Positions 36,261 to 44,809 of a stretch of 64,000 nt of DNA are shown piece by piece (within the stretch, counting starts at the first letter, position 1; the number at the start of each line of letters is the position of its first letter). This DNA is from Oceanibaculum pacificum. GTDB lineage: Bacteria; Pseudomonadota; Alphaproteobacteria; Oceanibaculales; Oceanibaculaceae. The translations under genes were made by a program, and so were the position numbers. The notes beneath the pieces are model-generated. The model was not told the DNA's origin. It ran no database searches and was given only the letters and a program-made list of their open reading frames with translations. The stretch covers positions 1 through 64,000 of the forward strand of contig NZ_LPXN01000001.1 of the NCBI RefSeq assembly GCF_001618175.1. Reading direction: 5' to 3'.

Positions 36261-36279
36261 CGCCGCCATCCGGGCGGCG
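36261..36279 (+). terminator. GC-rich hairpin after the SCO1 gene
   Basis: CGCCGCC (36261-36267), loop ATCCG, GGCGGCG (36273-36279), 15 bases past the SCO1 stop. No T-run, so it may be a mRNA 3' stabiliser or rho-assisted end. Confidence 0.4.
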
Positions 36280-36358
36280 GGCGAGTGATTGCGCTTGATC
36301 CGCGCCATTGCTCCGCTGTAAAGAAAGCGCTTACATTCAGCCTTCAGGAGAAGCCCCA

Positions 36359-37291
36359 ATGAGGACCCCGACCGGCCCGCAGGGCGTTGTCGCCGCCAGC
36401 CTAACCGCGTTCAAGCCCGACCTTTCCATCGATGTCGAGCGCACCCTCGCGCATGCCAAATGGCTGCTGGCCAATGGTTGCGACGGCGTGCTGATCTTCG
36501 GCACCACCGGCGAGGCGAACTCGCTGTCCGTCGCCGAGCGGCTGGAGGTGATCGAGGCGATCGGCAAGTCCGACCTGCCGAAGGACAAGCTGATGATCGG
36601 CACCGGCTGCTGCGCCATTCCGGATACGGTCGCCCTGTCGAAGGCCTCGCTGGCCGCCGGCGTCGTGCGCCTGCTGATGCTGCCGCCCTTCTACTACAAG
36701 AACCAGTCGGAGGACGGCCTTTACGCCGCCTTCGCCACCGCCATCGACCGGATCAACGATCCGCGGATGAAGATTTTCCTGTATCACTTCCCGCAGATGT
36801 CCGGCGTGCCGATCCCCGACGCCGTCACCGCGAAGCTGATCAAGAACTACCCCGACATCGTCGTCGGCATGAAGGACAGCTCCGGCGATTTCGAGCATAT
36901 GAAGAAGATGCTGACCGAGCATCCCGGCTTCGAGCTGTATTCCGGCACCGAGAAATATCTGCTGGACGTGCTGCGTCTCGGCTCGCCCGGCACCATCTCC
37001 GCCACGGTCAACGTGACCTGCGCCCAGGCCGCCAAGGTGTTCGCGAACTGGAAGAGCGACAAGGCCGACGATCTGCAGGCCGAGATGACCGCCCAGCGCA
37101 TCGCCATGGAGAGCGCGCCCGCCGCCTCCGCCATGAAGGAGATGATCGCCCGGCAGACCGGCGACGCCAATTGGCGTCCGGTGCGCCCGCCCTTCGTGGC
37201 GATCTCCGACGAGCGCTATGCGGCGCTGGAAGAGAAGCTGGCCCAGACCGAGTTCCGCTTCCCCGGCACCCAGGCGAAGGCCGCCGAGTAA
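36359..37291 (+). CDS. Dihydrodipicolinate synthase (DapA/NanA) family aldolase or dehydratase
   Basis: 310 residues, class I aldolase TIM barrel. FGTTGEANSLSV is the family GTTGE motif, Lys172 in VGMKDSSGDF is the Schiff-base lysine, and Tyr142 is in YHFPQMSGVPI where DapA usually has YNxP. That change and the AEMTAQRIAMESAPAASAMKEMIAR tail suggest a keto-acid substrate other than aspartate semialdehyde, possibly a sugar acid. An AGGAG site precedes ATG 36359. Monocistronic, followed by a strong terminator. It is not next to the dapB gene. Confidence 0.9.
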   Translation: MRTPTGPQGVVAASLTAFKPDLSIDVERTLAHAKWLLANGCDGVLIFGTTGEANSLSVAERLEVIEAIGKSDLPKDKLMIGTGCCAIPDTVALSKASLAAGVVRLLMLPPFYYKNQSEDGLYAAFATAIDRINDPRMKIFLYHFPQMSGVPIPDAVTAKLIKNYPDIVVGMKDSSGDFEHMKKMLTEHPGFELYSGTEKYLLDVLRLGSPGTISATVNVTCAQAAKVFANWKSDKADDLQAEMTAQRIAMESAPAASAMKEMIARQTGDANWRPVRPPFVAISDERYAALEEKLAQTEFRFPGTQAKAAE

Positions 37292-37315
37292 GCAACCGGC
37301 CTAGCCGATACGCGA

Positions 37316-37345
37316 AACCCCCGCTCCAAGGAGCGGGGGTTTTTC
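37316..37345 (+). terminator. Rho-independent terminator after the DapA-family gene
   Basis: An 11-bp stem (37316-37326 with 37331-37341, core CCCCCGCTC/GAGCGGGGG), loop CAAG, then a T-run ending TTTTTC at 37345. It also ends 3 bases from the stop of the convergent SRPBCC gene. Confidence 0.9.
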
Positions 37346-37347
37346 GT

Positions 37348-37899
37348 TCAGGCGCCGGATCCGGCCTCGGCTTCCGCCAGATTCTTCAGGTCGGCCAGGC
37401 CGGCCTCGAAGGCGGGACCGCACATGCGGTCAGGATCGCAGACCAAACCAAAGGCCTTGGCGATGAAGTTCGCCCGGCCTTCCATCGTCCAGGTCAACCG
37501 CGTGCCGCTGGCGACGGGCTCCAGCGTGAAGCGCACGATGTTGCTGGTCTTGACGGGGCGGTACATGTCCAGCGCCAGCGTCAGGTGGGTGGGCGGCGTG
37601 GTGTCGACGAGGCTCAGCCGACCCGCGCCGACCTCCTTGTTGCCGTCCCATTCCAAAGCCGAGCCAGGGCCTTGCGCCGGGCCGGTGAAGCTGCGGCGGA
37701 GGGCCGGGTCGCGGCGCTCGAAGGGGGACCAGTCGGCGCCGCGCCGCAAATCGTTCAGAATGGCGAAGATCGGCTCCGGCGGGGTGGCGATCACGATGTC
37801 GCGCGACACGCGAAACCAGTCCGGCCGGCGGGCGATATACAGCAGCAGGATGGCCAGCGCGGCCGCTATCAGGATTGCGATGATCCAGATCAGGCTCAT
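37348..37899 (-). CDS. SRPBCC-family membrane-anchored protein
   Basis: 183 residues: an N-terminal membrane helix (about 2-22, SLIWIIAILIAAALAILLLYIA) and a START/polyketide-cyclase-like SRPBCC domain (RDIVIATPPEPIFAILNDLRRGADWSPF..., NIVRFTLEPVASGTRLTWTMEG). SRPBCC domains bind hydrophobic ligands in a deep cavity; substrate unknown. ATG 37899 is 5 bases after the upstream DUF1579 stop; TTG 37914 would overlap it. Confidence 0.88.
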   Translation of the reverse strand: MSLIWIIAILIAAALAILLLYIARRPDWFRVSRDIVIATPPEPIFAILNDLRRGADWSPFERRDPALRRSFTGPAQGPGSALEWDGNKEVGAGRLSLVDTTPPTHLTLALDMYRPVKTSNIVRFTLEPVASGTRLTWTMEGRANFIAKAFGLVCDPDRMCGPAFEAGLADLKNLAEAEAGSGA

Positions 37900-37904
37900 G
37901 ACGG

Positions 37905-38387
37905 TTATTTCCAACGCCGGTAATGCGCGGTCATGAACTCCCGCCAGTCGCCGTTCGGCTCCTGCACATGGCCGGAGAAGGTGCGGTGGTCGTCAGACAG
38001 AATTTCGACCACATCCTTATAGGGCACAATCGTGCCGTCGCCGGCGAAGCTGGGCCCTTCGGAATGCAGGGCGAGGCGTTGGAACGGAACCTCGATTTTT
38101 GCCTCATAGACCCACAGCCGGTTCATCATCGAGCCGATCCAGGAGCCGACATAGCGCTTATTCTCCGGCTCGTAGCCCAGGGTAAGCAGGGTCAGGCCGG
38201 CCGTACCGTCCGGCATTTGCCCCTTGCCCTCGGCGATGATCCAGATATCGCCCAGCGTGCGGACGGTTTCCACGCCGGAAAATTGCTGGCGCGGCTTGTC
38301 CGGCCCGACAAAGCAATCGCCTTCATAGCTCCATTCGCCGGCCAGGCCGGTCAGCCATTCATGTTCTTTCAGCACTTCCTTGTGCAT
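37905..38387 (-). CDS. DUF1579 family protein
   Basis: 160 residues with the DUF1579 pattern: EHEWLTGLAGEWSYEGDCF at the start, VRTLGDIWIIAEGKGQMPDG and LGYEPENKRYVGSWIGSMMNRLWVYEA. Probably a small beta-barrel protein; function unknown. A GGAGGAG site precedes ATG 38387. Co-transcribed with the SRPBCC gene. Confidence 0.9.
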   Translation of the reverse strand: MHKEVLKEHEWLTGLAGEWSYEGDCFVGPDKPRQQFSGVETVRTLGDIWIIAEGKGQMPDGTAGLTLLTLGYEPENKRYVGSWIGSMMNRLWVYEAKIEVPFQRLALHSEGPSFAGDGTIVPYKDVVEILSDDHRTFSGHVQEPNGDWREFMTAHYRRWK

Positions 38388-38476
38388 GGGGCACGCTCCT
38401 CCTGAAATGGAGGTAGGTTGATATCAACTATATCGGCGGCCGTCAAAGGTATTTTCTTGTTTTGTTCCAGCGCCGG

Positions 38477-39358
38477 TCAGCGGTGCGCCAGCACGATCCC
38501 GGCGACGATGGCGGCGAGGCCGGCCAGCAGCGAAGGCGTCAGCGGTTCGCCCAGCAGCCACACGCCCAACAGCGCCGCCGTCGGCGGGCTGAGCGACAGG
38601 AAGACGGTCACCCGGCTCGCCGACGCATTGCCCAAGGCCCAGAGCCAAAGGAAATAGAACACGCCGCTGCTAAGGCCGATGAACAGCACCGCCAGCATCG
38701 CCGCCCCATCGAGATCCAGCAGCGGCACGGCGCGGGTTTCCAGCAGGGCCAGGGGCAGCAGCGCTAGTACGGCCGCCAGCATGGCGATGGCGCTGACCTT
38801 CAGGATTGGATAGCGCCGCAGATAAGGCCGGTAGAACACGGAGCAGACCGCTCCGGTCGCGGCGCTGCCCAGCACGGCGGCAATGCCGATCCAGGGGGCT
38901 TCCCCCTTGGCCGGGTGCAACACCGCATCGCCCAGCGCGAAGGCCACGCCCAGCAGGCTCAGCAGCACGCCCAGGCCCTTGGCCAGCCCCAGCCTCTCAT
39001 GGCCGAGCGAAGCCGCCAGCACCAGCGTGATCAGCGGCATGGTGGCGAACAACAAGGCGGCCCGCGCCGCCGTGGTGTAGTGCAGGCCGATATTCAGCAG
39101 CGCGATCAGCAGCCCGAACTGGCCGATGCCGAGCAAAGCGATTATCGCCAGGTCGCGCGGCGCGAAGCGCGCCTTCGGGGCCAGCAGCGCCGGGACCGCC
39201 AGGATCGCGACGCCGATGACGTAGCGCAGCAGGGCCAGCGTCGCCGGGCCGGTCTGTTCCACCACATAGCGGCTGGCGACCAGCGCCGCGCCGACCTGAA
39301 CGCCGGTCGCGGCGGCGGCCCCGGCGGCGAGGATCGGCGTCCAGCGCGTCCCGCTCAC
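38477..39358 (-). CDS. EamA/DMT-family drug or metabolite exporter
   Basis: 293 residues, ten membrane helices in two EamA halves (about 5-140 and 148-290). The start is GTG 39358, whose GTGA overlaps the stop of the upstream MarR-GNAT gene; translation is coupled, so both should respond to the same signal. DMT exporters carry amino acids, purines or drugs; the substrate is unknown, but the pairing with a regulator-acetyltransferase hints that the same compound is sensed, acetylated and exported. This is inference. Confidence 0.9.
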   Translation of the reverse strand: MSGTRWTPILAAGAAAATGVQVGAALVASRYVVEQTGPATLALLRYVIGVAILAVPALLAPKARFAPRDLAIIALLGIGQFGLLIALLNIGLHYTTAARAALLFATMPLITLVLAASLGHERLGLAKGLGVLLSLLGVAFALGDAVLHPAKGEAPWIGIAAVLGSAATGAVCSVFYRPYLRRYPILKVSAIAMLAAVLALLPLALLETRAVPLLDLDGAAMLAVLFIGLSSGVFYFLWLWALGNASASRVTVFLSLSPPTAALLGVWLLGEPLTPSLLAGLAAIVAGIVLAHR

Positions 39359-40284
39359 AGATCGCGCTCCCAGGTCTCGGAGACGAGGTCTTTGCCGAAG
39401 CCGCGATAGGGCTCCGACGCGACCAGCGTGAAGCCCGCTTTTTCATAGATATGTCGGGCGGCGTGCAGCACGTCGTTGGTCCACAGCGTCATGCGGGTGT
39501 AGCCGGCGGACCGGGCGAAGCGCATGCATTCCTCCACCAGCCGCCGGCCTAGCCCCAGCCCACGCGCCTTCGGGTCGACGATCACCATGCGCAGCTTCGC
39601 CATTGTCTTGTCCTTGCGCACCACGAAGGCCGAGCCGACGCGCTCGCCATCCTTCTCCGCGATCCAGCAGCAATCGTCGGCCGGGTTGAAGTCGCGCAGG
39701 AAATCGGCGGCGACCTGGGCCACCAGCGCCTCGAAGCTGATGTCCCAGCCATATTCCTCGGCGTACAGCTCGCCATGGCGCTGGATCACCCAGCCAATAT
39801 CGCCGGGCCGGTGCGGGCGCAGAATATAGGCGGGCGTCTGCAGTGCCGTACCGCCCAGCAGCGCCTCGGCGGTGGCCAGCGAGTCGACCAGCCGCTGCTG
39901 CTGCGCCTCCGTCAGATCGGCCAGAACGGCGGCGATTTCGTCGTGGCTGCTGGCGTTCAGCGCCGCATAGGCGACACGGCCGGCCTCGGTGAGGCTGAGG
40001 ATGTTCTGCCGGCCATCGCTCCTGGAGGGGCGGCGCAACAGGACGCCCCGTTCCTCCAGGGCGCGCAGCACGCGACTCAGATAGCCGGCATCGAGGCCCA
40101 GATCGGCGCCCAGATCGGCCGCCGTGACGCCGTCGCGCTGAGCCAGTTCATAGACGATGCGGCCTTCGGTCAGCGAGAAGGGGCTGCCATGCAGCCCTTC
40201 ATGCAGCACCCCGATGCGGCGGGTGTAAAAGCGGCTGAATCCTCGGATCGCAGCAATGCGGGCTTCGAATTGGGCTGTGCTCAT
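39355..40284 (-). CDS. MarR-family regulator fused to GNAT N-acetyltransferase
   Basis: 309 residues in two parts. Residues about 1-140 are a MarR winged helix (SLTEGRIVYELAQRDGVTAADLGADLGLDAGYLSRVLRALEERGVLLRRPSRSDGRQNILSLTEAGR). Residues about 152-309 are a GNAT domain with the acetyl-CoA loop DPKARGLGLGRRLVEECMRFA and the tail NDVLHAARHIYEKAGFTLV. A perfect 14-bp palindrome 26 bases before the start is a likely operator. First gene of a two-gene operon with an EamA exporter. ATG 40284. Confidence 0.92.
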   Translation of the reverse strand: MSTAQFEARIAAIRGFSRFYTRRIGVLHEGLHGSPFSLTEGRIVYELAQRDGVTAADLGADLGLDAGYLSRVLRALEERGVLLRRPSRSDGRQNILSLTEAGRVAYAALNASSHDEIAAVLADLTEAQQQRLVDSLATAEALLGGTALQTPAYILRPHRPGDIGWVIQRHGELYAEEYGWDISFEALVAQVAADFLRDFNPADDCCWIAEKDGERVGSAFVVRKDKTMAKLRMVIVDPKARGLGLGRRLVEECMRFARSAGYTRMTLWTNDVLHAARHIYEKAGFTLVASEPYRGFGKDLVSETWERDL

Positions 40285-40310
40285 GGCGGCCTCCTGCTGG
40301 AAGCAGCCTC

Positions 40311-40343
40311 AATGAACTAGTTGCCAAAAGCAACTAGTTCATT
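40311..40343. promoter_or_regulatory. Palindromic operator of the MarR-GNAT gene
   Basis: A perfect inverted repeat of 14-base arms, AATGAACTAGTTGC (40311-40324), loop CAAAA, GCAACTAGTTCATT (40330-40343). Each arm contains the self-complementary AACTAGTT, so it offers one large dyad and two small ones 17 bases apart. The inner TAGTTGC-N5-GCAACTA is of the kind bound by MarR proteins. It lies 26 bases upstream of the gene, ideal for autoregulation. Confidence 0.78.
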
Positions 40344-40360
40344 GTCATAAGCACAAAGCG

Positions 40361-41440
40361 TCAATTGAGCCGCTTGCTGGTTTCCGGATCGAACAGATGC
40401 AGCTCGTCGAGCGGCGGGGCCAGATGCAGCAATGCGCCGATCTTCACCGGCGAGATGCCGGGCAGGCGCGCGGTGAGGGAGGATTCGGTCCCCTCGATAT
40501 GGCCATAGACCAACGTGTCCGCACCTAGCATCTCGACCAGGTCGACCGTAATGGCGATGGTCGCGGCGCTCTTCTCGGCCTTTTCCGTCAGATGTTCGGG
40601 GCGCACGCCCAGGGTCACGGCACGATTCGCCGCCCCGGCGGGGGCTGTCGGCACCGGCAGGACCATGCCGCCGCCGAGATCGACATGCTTGCCGTCGGCC
40701 GTCAGGGTGGCAGGCAGGAAATTCATCGAGGGCGAGCCGATGAAGCCGGCGACGAAGATCGTGGCCGGGCGCTCATAGACTTCCAGCGGCGTGCCGATCT
40801 GCTCGGCGACACCGTTATGCATGACCACCAGCCGGTCGGCCATGGTCATCGCCTCGACCTGATCATGGGTCACATAGATCGAAGTGGTGCCCAGCCGGCG
40901 TTGCAGACGCTTGATCTCCACGCGCATCTGCACGCGCAGCTTGGCGTCGAGATTCGACAGCGGTTCGTCAAACAGGAACACGGCCGGTTCGCGCACAATG
41001 GCGCGGCCCATGGCGACGCGCTGGCGCTGACCGCCGGAGAGTTGGCGCGGCCGGCGCTCCAGCAAGGCGGAGAGCTGCAGCAGATCGGCCGCCATCTTCA
41101 CGCGCTTTTCGATCTCGTCCTTCGGCAGGCCCTTGATCTTCAACCCGTAGGCCATGTTGTCGTAGACCGACATATGCGGGTAGAGCGCGTAATTCTGGAA
41201 CACCATGGCGATGTCCCGGTCTTTCGGCTCCAGCTGGTTCACCACACGGTTGGCGATGGATATGTCGCCGCCGGTGATTTCCTCCAGCCCGGCGACCATG
41301 CGCAGGGTGGTGGATTTGCCGCAGCCCGACGGGCCGACCAGCACGACGAATTCGCCATCGGCGATATCCATGTCGATCCCGTGGATGACTCTCGTGTCGC
41401 CGTAATTCTTGACGACCTGCTTCAGATGGACGTCGGCCAT
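40361..41440 (-). CDS. ugpC: sn-glycerol-3-phosphate ABC transporter ATP-binding protein UgpC
   Basis: 359 residues of the MalK/UgpC ATPase family: Walker [11 protein letters not shown]-loop [13 protein letters not shown], signature LSGGQRQR, Walker B AVFLFDEP, switch His in VTHDQVEAM, and a C-terminal OB-type regulatory domain (about 240-355). It powers the UgpAE permease. Last gene of ugpBAEC; ATG 41440 is 15 bases after ugpE. Substrate assignment is from the operon. Confidence 0.95.
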   Translation of the reverse strand: MADVHLKQVVKNYGDTRVIHGIDMDIADGEFVVLVGPSGCGKSTTLRMVAGLEEITGGDISIANRVVNQLEPKDRDIAMVFQNYALYPHMSVYDNMAYGLKIKGLPKDEIEKRVKMAADLLQLSALLERRPRQLSGGQRQRVAMGRAIVREPAVFLFDEPLSNLDAKLRVQMRVEIKRLQRRLGTTSIYVTHDQVEAMTMADRLVVMHNGVAEQIGTPLEVYERPATIFVAGFIGSPSMNFLPATLTADGKHVDLGGGMVLPVPTAPAGAANRAVTLGVRPEHLTEKAEKSAATIAITVDLVEMLGADTLVYGHIEGTESSLTARLPGISPVKIGALLHLAPPLDELHLFDPETSKRLN

Positions 41441-41455
41441 CGGTTCTATCCCTGC

Positions 41456-42295
41456 TTACTTCTCGGTTTCGACCAGGCCCTTGATGAACAGGCGCTGCAT
41501 GAAGATGACGATGGCGACCGGCGGCAGCATGGCCAGCATGGCGGTCGCCATCACGGCCGGCCAGTCGGTGAAATCGTCAATGCCGATCATGTGGCTGATG
41601 CCCATGACGATGGTGTTCATTTCCTTGTCCGTGGTGATCAGCAGCGGCCAGAGATACTGATTCCAGCCATAGATGAAGAGGATCACGAACAGGGCCGCGA
41701 TGTTGGTGCGCGACAGCGGCAGCACGACATCCCAGAAGAAGCGCAGCGGCCCGGCGCCGTCGATGCGCGCGGCCTCCAGCAACTCGTCCGGGATGGTCAT
41801 GAAGAACTGCCGGAACAGAAAGGTCGCCGTCGCCGAGGCGATCAGCGGAATGGTCAGCCCGCCATAGGAGTTCAGCAGCCCCAGATCGGCCACCACCTCG
41901 AAGGTCGGCAGGATGCGCACCTCCACCGGCAGCATGAGCGTGATGAAGATGGTCCAGAAGCACAACATGCGGAACGGGAAGCGGAAATAGACGATGGCGT
42001 AGGCCGAGGTCAGCGAGATGGCGATCTTGCCGATGGCGATGGTCAACGCCATGACCAGGCTGTTGAACATCATCAGCCCGACCGGCACCACCTTGCTCGA
42101 CCCCTCGAACAGGGCGCGCGTGTAGTTCTCGATCAGATGCGGGCCGGGGATCAGCGGCAGCGGCGGGCGCATGATCTCGTTCTGCGTCACCGTCGAGGCG
42201 ACGAAAGTGATGTACAGCGGGAAGGCCACGATCAGGATGCCGCTGATCAGGATCGCGTGGCTGAGGAGGGTGAGACCGGGACGGCGTTCGATCAT
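41456..42295 (-). CDS. ugpE: sn-glycerol-3-phosphate ABC transporter permease UgpE
   Basis: 279 residues, six membrane helices, with the EAA loop [26 protein letters not shown] that contacts UgpC. The N-terminal [35 protein letters not shown] is typical of UgpE, and so is [24 protein letters not shown]. It pairs with UgpA. ATG 42295, 10 bases downstream of the ugpA stop. Confidence 0.95.
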   Translation of the reverse strand: MIERRPGLTLLSHAILISGILIVAFPLYITFVASTVTQNEIMRPPLPLIPGPHLIENYTRALFEGSSKVVPVGLMMFNSLVMALTIAIGKIAISLTSAYAIVYFRFPFRMLCFWTIFITLMLPVEVRILPTFEVVADLGLLNSYGGLTIPLIASATATFLFRQFFMTIPDELLEAARIDGAGPLRFFWDVVLPLSRTNIAALFVILFIYGWNQYLWPLLITTDKEMNTIVMGISHMIGIDDFTDWPAVMATAMLAMLPPVAIVIFMQRLFIKGLVETEK

Positions 42296-42305
42296 GGCGC
42301 TCTCC

Positions 42306-43187
42306 TCAGTAATGCACGCGGCGTTCGATATAGCGGAACTGCACGACGGTCAGGCTGATGACGATGACCATCAGGACAACCGACTGCGCCGCCGATCCGC
42401 CGAGATCCAGGCTGACGAAACCGTCGGAGAACACCTTGTAGACCAGCGTCTCGGTCGCCTTGCCCGGCCCGCCCTTGGTGACGGCATGGATGATGCCGAA
42501 CGTGTCGAAAAAGGCGTAGACGATGTTCACCACCAGCAGGAAGAAGGTGGTCGGCGACAGCAGCGGGAAGATGATGGTCCAGAACCGGCGCGAGGGGCCC
42601 GCGCCGTCGATGGCGGCGGCCTCGATCAGCGATTTCGGGATCGCCTGCAACCCGGCCAGGAAAAACAGGAAATTGTAGCTGATCTGCTTCCAGGCCGCGG
42701 CGAAGACCACCAGGGTCATCGCCTGGCCGCCATTCAGCACATGGTTCCAGTTATAACCCGTCTGCTTCAGCCAGAACGCCACCAGGCCGATCGACGGATT
42801 GAACAGGAACAGCCACAGCACGCCGACAATGGCCGGGGCCACGGCGTAGGGCCAGATCAGCAGGGTGCGGTAGACATTGGTGCCCTTGATCACCCGGTCG
42901 GCCATCACTGCCAGCACCAGGGCCATCCCCAGCGAGAGCACCGTGACCGAGATGCTGAAGACAGCCGTGGTCTTGAAGGATTCGAGGTAGAGCCGGTCGG
43001 AAAACAGATTTTCGAAATTCTCGAACCAGACGAACTCGCTCGACAGGCCGAAGGCGTCCTCGATCAGGAAGGATTGGTACAGCGCCTGGCTTGCCGGCCA
43101 CAGGAAGAAGATGGCCGTGATAATCAATTGCGGCGTGACCAGCAGGAACGGCAGCAGCCTTTGGCGAAAGACGACGCGCTTTTCCAT
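42306..43187 (-). CDS. ugpA: sn-glycerol-3-phosphate ABC transporter permease UgpA
   Basis: 293 residues with six membrane helices and the EAA loop [27 protein letters not shown]. The N-terminus [39 protein letters not shown] matches UgpA. ATG 43187. It is separated from ugpB by 96 bases containing a GC-rich hairpin, which may set less permease than binding protein. Confidence 0.95.
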   Translation of the reverse strand: MEKRVVFRQRLLPFLLVTPQLIITAIFFLWPASQALYQSFLIEDAFGLSSEFVWFENFENLFSDRLYLESFKTTAVFSISVTVLSLGMALVLAVMADRVIKGTNVYRTLLIWPYAVAPAIVGVLWLFLFNPSIGLVAFWLKQTGYNWNHVLNGGQAMTLVVFAAAWKQISYNFLFFLAGLQAIPKSLIEAAAIDGAGPSRRFWTIIFPLLSPTTFFLLVVNIVYAFFDTFGIIHAVTKGGPGKATETLVYKVFSDGFVSLDLGGSAAQSVVLMVIVISLTVVQFRYIERRVHY

Positions 43188-43231
43188 CTCGTTCGCTTGC
43201 CCGGAATAAAAGAGAAGTCTTTAACAGGAAC

Positions 43232-43259
43232 GGGCGGCGCATCCGCAGACACGCCGCCC
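43232..43259 (-). other. Stem-loop between ugpB and ugpA
   Basis: GGGCGGCG (43232-43239), a 12-nt loop, CGCCGCCC (43252-43259), 24 bases after the ugpB stop. Such a hairpin after the binding-protein gene of ABC operons commonly protects its mRNA and lowers downstream expression. No T-run follows on the minus strand. Confidence 0.6.
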
Positions 43260-43283
43260 TTGTCGCTGTACGACGAGATGTCC

Positions 43284-44603
43284 TTACTTGTTGGCGCGCT
43301 CGAAGCGACGCAGCAGCTCGTTGCCGCGCGCGACAGCGTTGTCCAGCGCGACCTTGGCGGTCTTCTGGCCAGCCCACACACCTTCGAGCTCTTCGTCGAT
43401 GATGGTGCGGATCTGGTCGAAGCTGCCCAGGCGCAGGCCCTTGGAATTATCGGTCGGGGCCTTGCCGGTCATCTGGATGATGGCGATGTCGGTGCCGGGG
43501 TTCTTCTCGTAGAAGCCCTGCTTCTTGGTCAGCTCGTAGGAAGCCGGGGTGATCGGCAGATACCCGGTCTTCTGGTGCCAGTCGGCCTGCATTTCCGGCG
43601 AGGAGAGGAAATTCAGGAAGGTGGCGACGGCCTTGTATTCCTGCGCGCTGTGACCCGCCATCACCCAGACCGACGCGCCGCCGATCATGGTGTTGAGGGG
43701 AGCATCCGGAACATCGTCGTAATAGGGCAGGTTGGTGATCGCGAAGTCGAATTTGGCTTCGTTCTTCACGCCCGCATAGCCGGCGGAGCTTTCCACCATG
43801 ATGGCGCAATCGCCGCTGCGGAACCGGGCGGCAGCCTCGTTGCGGCGGCCGCCATAGATGAACTTACCTTCCTTCGACCATTTGCCCATATTGTCGATAT
43901 GGCGAATCTGGTACTGGCCATTGAAGGCGAGCTCGGCATCCATGCCATTCATGCCGTTCGCCTTGGTGGCGAAGGGCAGGTTGTGGTAGGCGCTGAAATT
44001 CTCCAGATGGGCCCAGGACTGCCAGGAGGTGGTCATCGGGCATTCGACGCCCGCGGCCTTCAGCTTGTCCAGCGCGGCGCCGACTTCCGGCCAGGTGCGC
44101 GGCAGCTTCTCGGTGTCCACGCCGGCCTTCTTGAACAGATCCTTGTTCACGTACATGACCGTGGTGGAGCTGTTATACGGGAAGGACAGCATGCGGCCGT
44201 CGAGCGTGCTGTAGTAGCTGGTCACGGCCGACAGGTAGTTCTTGGGATCGAACGGGAAGCCGCCCTCGTTCATGACCTCGTACACCGGCTTGACGGCGCC
44301 CTTGGCGGCCATCATCGAGGCGGTGCCGACTTCGTACACCTGCAGCAGATGCGGCTGCTGCTTGGCACGGAAGGCCGCGACGCCGGCATTCAGCGTCTCG
44401 GAGTAGTTGCCCTTGTTGGTGGCAACGACCTTGTAGTCCTTCTGAGAGGCATTGAACTGGTCGACCTGGCCCTGCAGGATTTCGCCCAGGCGACCGCCCA
44501 TGGCATGCCACCACTGGATCTCGGTCTGGGCATAGGCGGCGCTGGCGCCGGTGAGGGCCGCCGCGAAAACGCCGGCAGCGAAAGCTGTCTTGCGAAGCAA
44601 CAT
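43284..44603 (-). CDS. ugpB: sn-glycerol-3-phosphate ABC transporter substrate-binding protein UgpB
   Basis: Periplasmic receptor, 439 residues, with a signal peptide ending ASAAYA near residue 22 (MLLRKTAFAAGVFAAALTG). Family segments include EIQWWHAMGGRLGEILQGQVDQFN, FPYNSSTTVMYVNKDLFKKAG, TTSWQSWAHLENFSAYHNLPFATK and MIGGASVWVMAGHS. ATG 44603 follows a GGGGGGA site; the open frame starts further up at 44684. First gene of ugpBAEC; a Pho box candidate is at 44678-44695. Confidence 0.95.
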   Translation of the reverse strand: MLLRKTAFAAGVFAAALTGASAAYAQTEIQWWHAMGGRLGEILQGQVDQFNASQKDYKVVATNKGNYSETLNAGVAAFRAKQQPHLLQVYEVGTASMMAAKGAVKPVYEVMNEGGFPFDPKNYLSAVTSYYSTLDGRMLSFPYNSSTTVMYVNKDLFKKAGVDTEKLPRTWPEVGAALDKLKAAGVECPMTTSWQSWAHLENFSAYHNLPFATKANGMNGMDAELAFNGQYQIRHIDNMGKWSKEGKFIYGGRRNEAAARFRSGDCAIMVESSAGYAGVKNEAKFDFAITNLPYYDDVPDAPLNTMIGGASVWVMAGHSAQEYKAVATFLNFLSSPEMQADWHQKTGYLPITPASYELTKKQGFYEKNPGTDIAIIQMTGKAPTDNSKGLRLGSFDQIRTIIDEELEGVWAGQKTAKVALDNAVARGNELLRRFERANK

Positions 44604-44677
44604 GATACAATCCCCCCTTTGGGAAACGTCCCGAGAATTCGGTAAGGCCCCTTGTATGCGGGTCCTATTATGACTTG

Positions 44678-44695
44678 GTGACATTTATATGAAGC
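44678..44695 (-). promoter_or_regulatory. Candidate Pho box of ugpBAEC
   Basis: On the minus strand GCTTCAT-ATAA-ATGTCAC (44695-44678) fits the 7+4+7 Pho box (CTGTCAT, A/T 4-mer, CTGTCAC), best in the second half. CATAAT (44672-44667), 5 bases on, could be a -10 but is closer than the usual 10. ugpB starts 75 bases after the box. E. coli ugp is PhoB-controlled, so the site is expected. Confidence 0.58.
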
Positions 44696-44809
44696 TTTTC
44701 TTTCAGCCAAATCTTTTCGGCGTCGGTTCGCCCGCAAGCTTCGGATAGTTGTGAAAAACGGCATCGGGGTAAGAAGTCAGTCATGGATATGCCCTTTGGA
44801 GGAAGCCTG

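Noticed and set aside
40592-44645. Long plus-strand frames opposite the ugp operon (588 and 824 codons)
   Set aside because: Mirror-image shadows of ugpC, ugpE, ugpA and ugpB; residue composition is Asp/His/Gln-rich and unlike a protein family.
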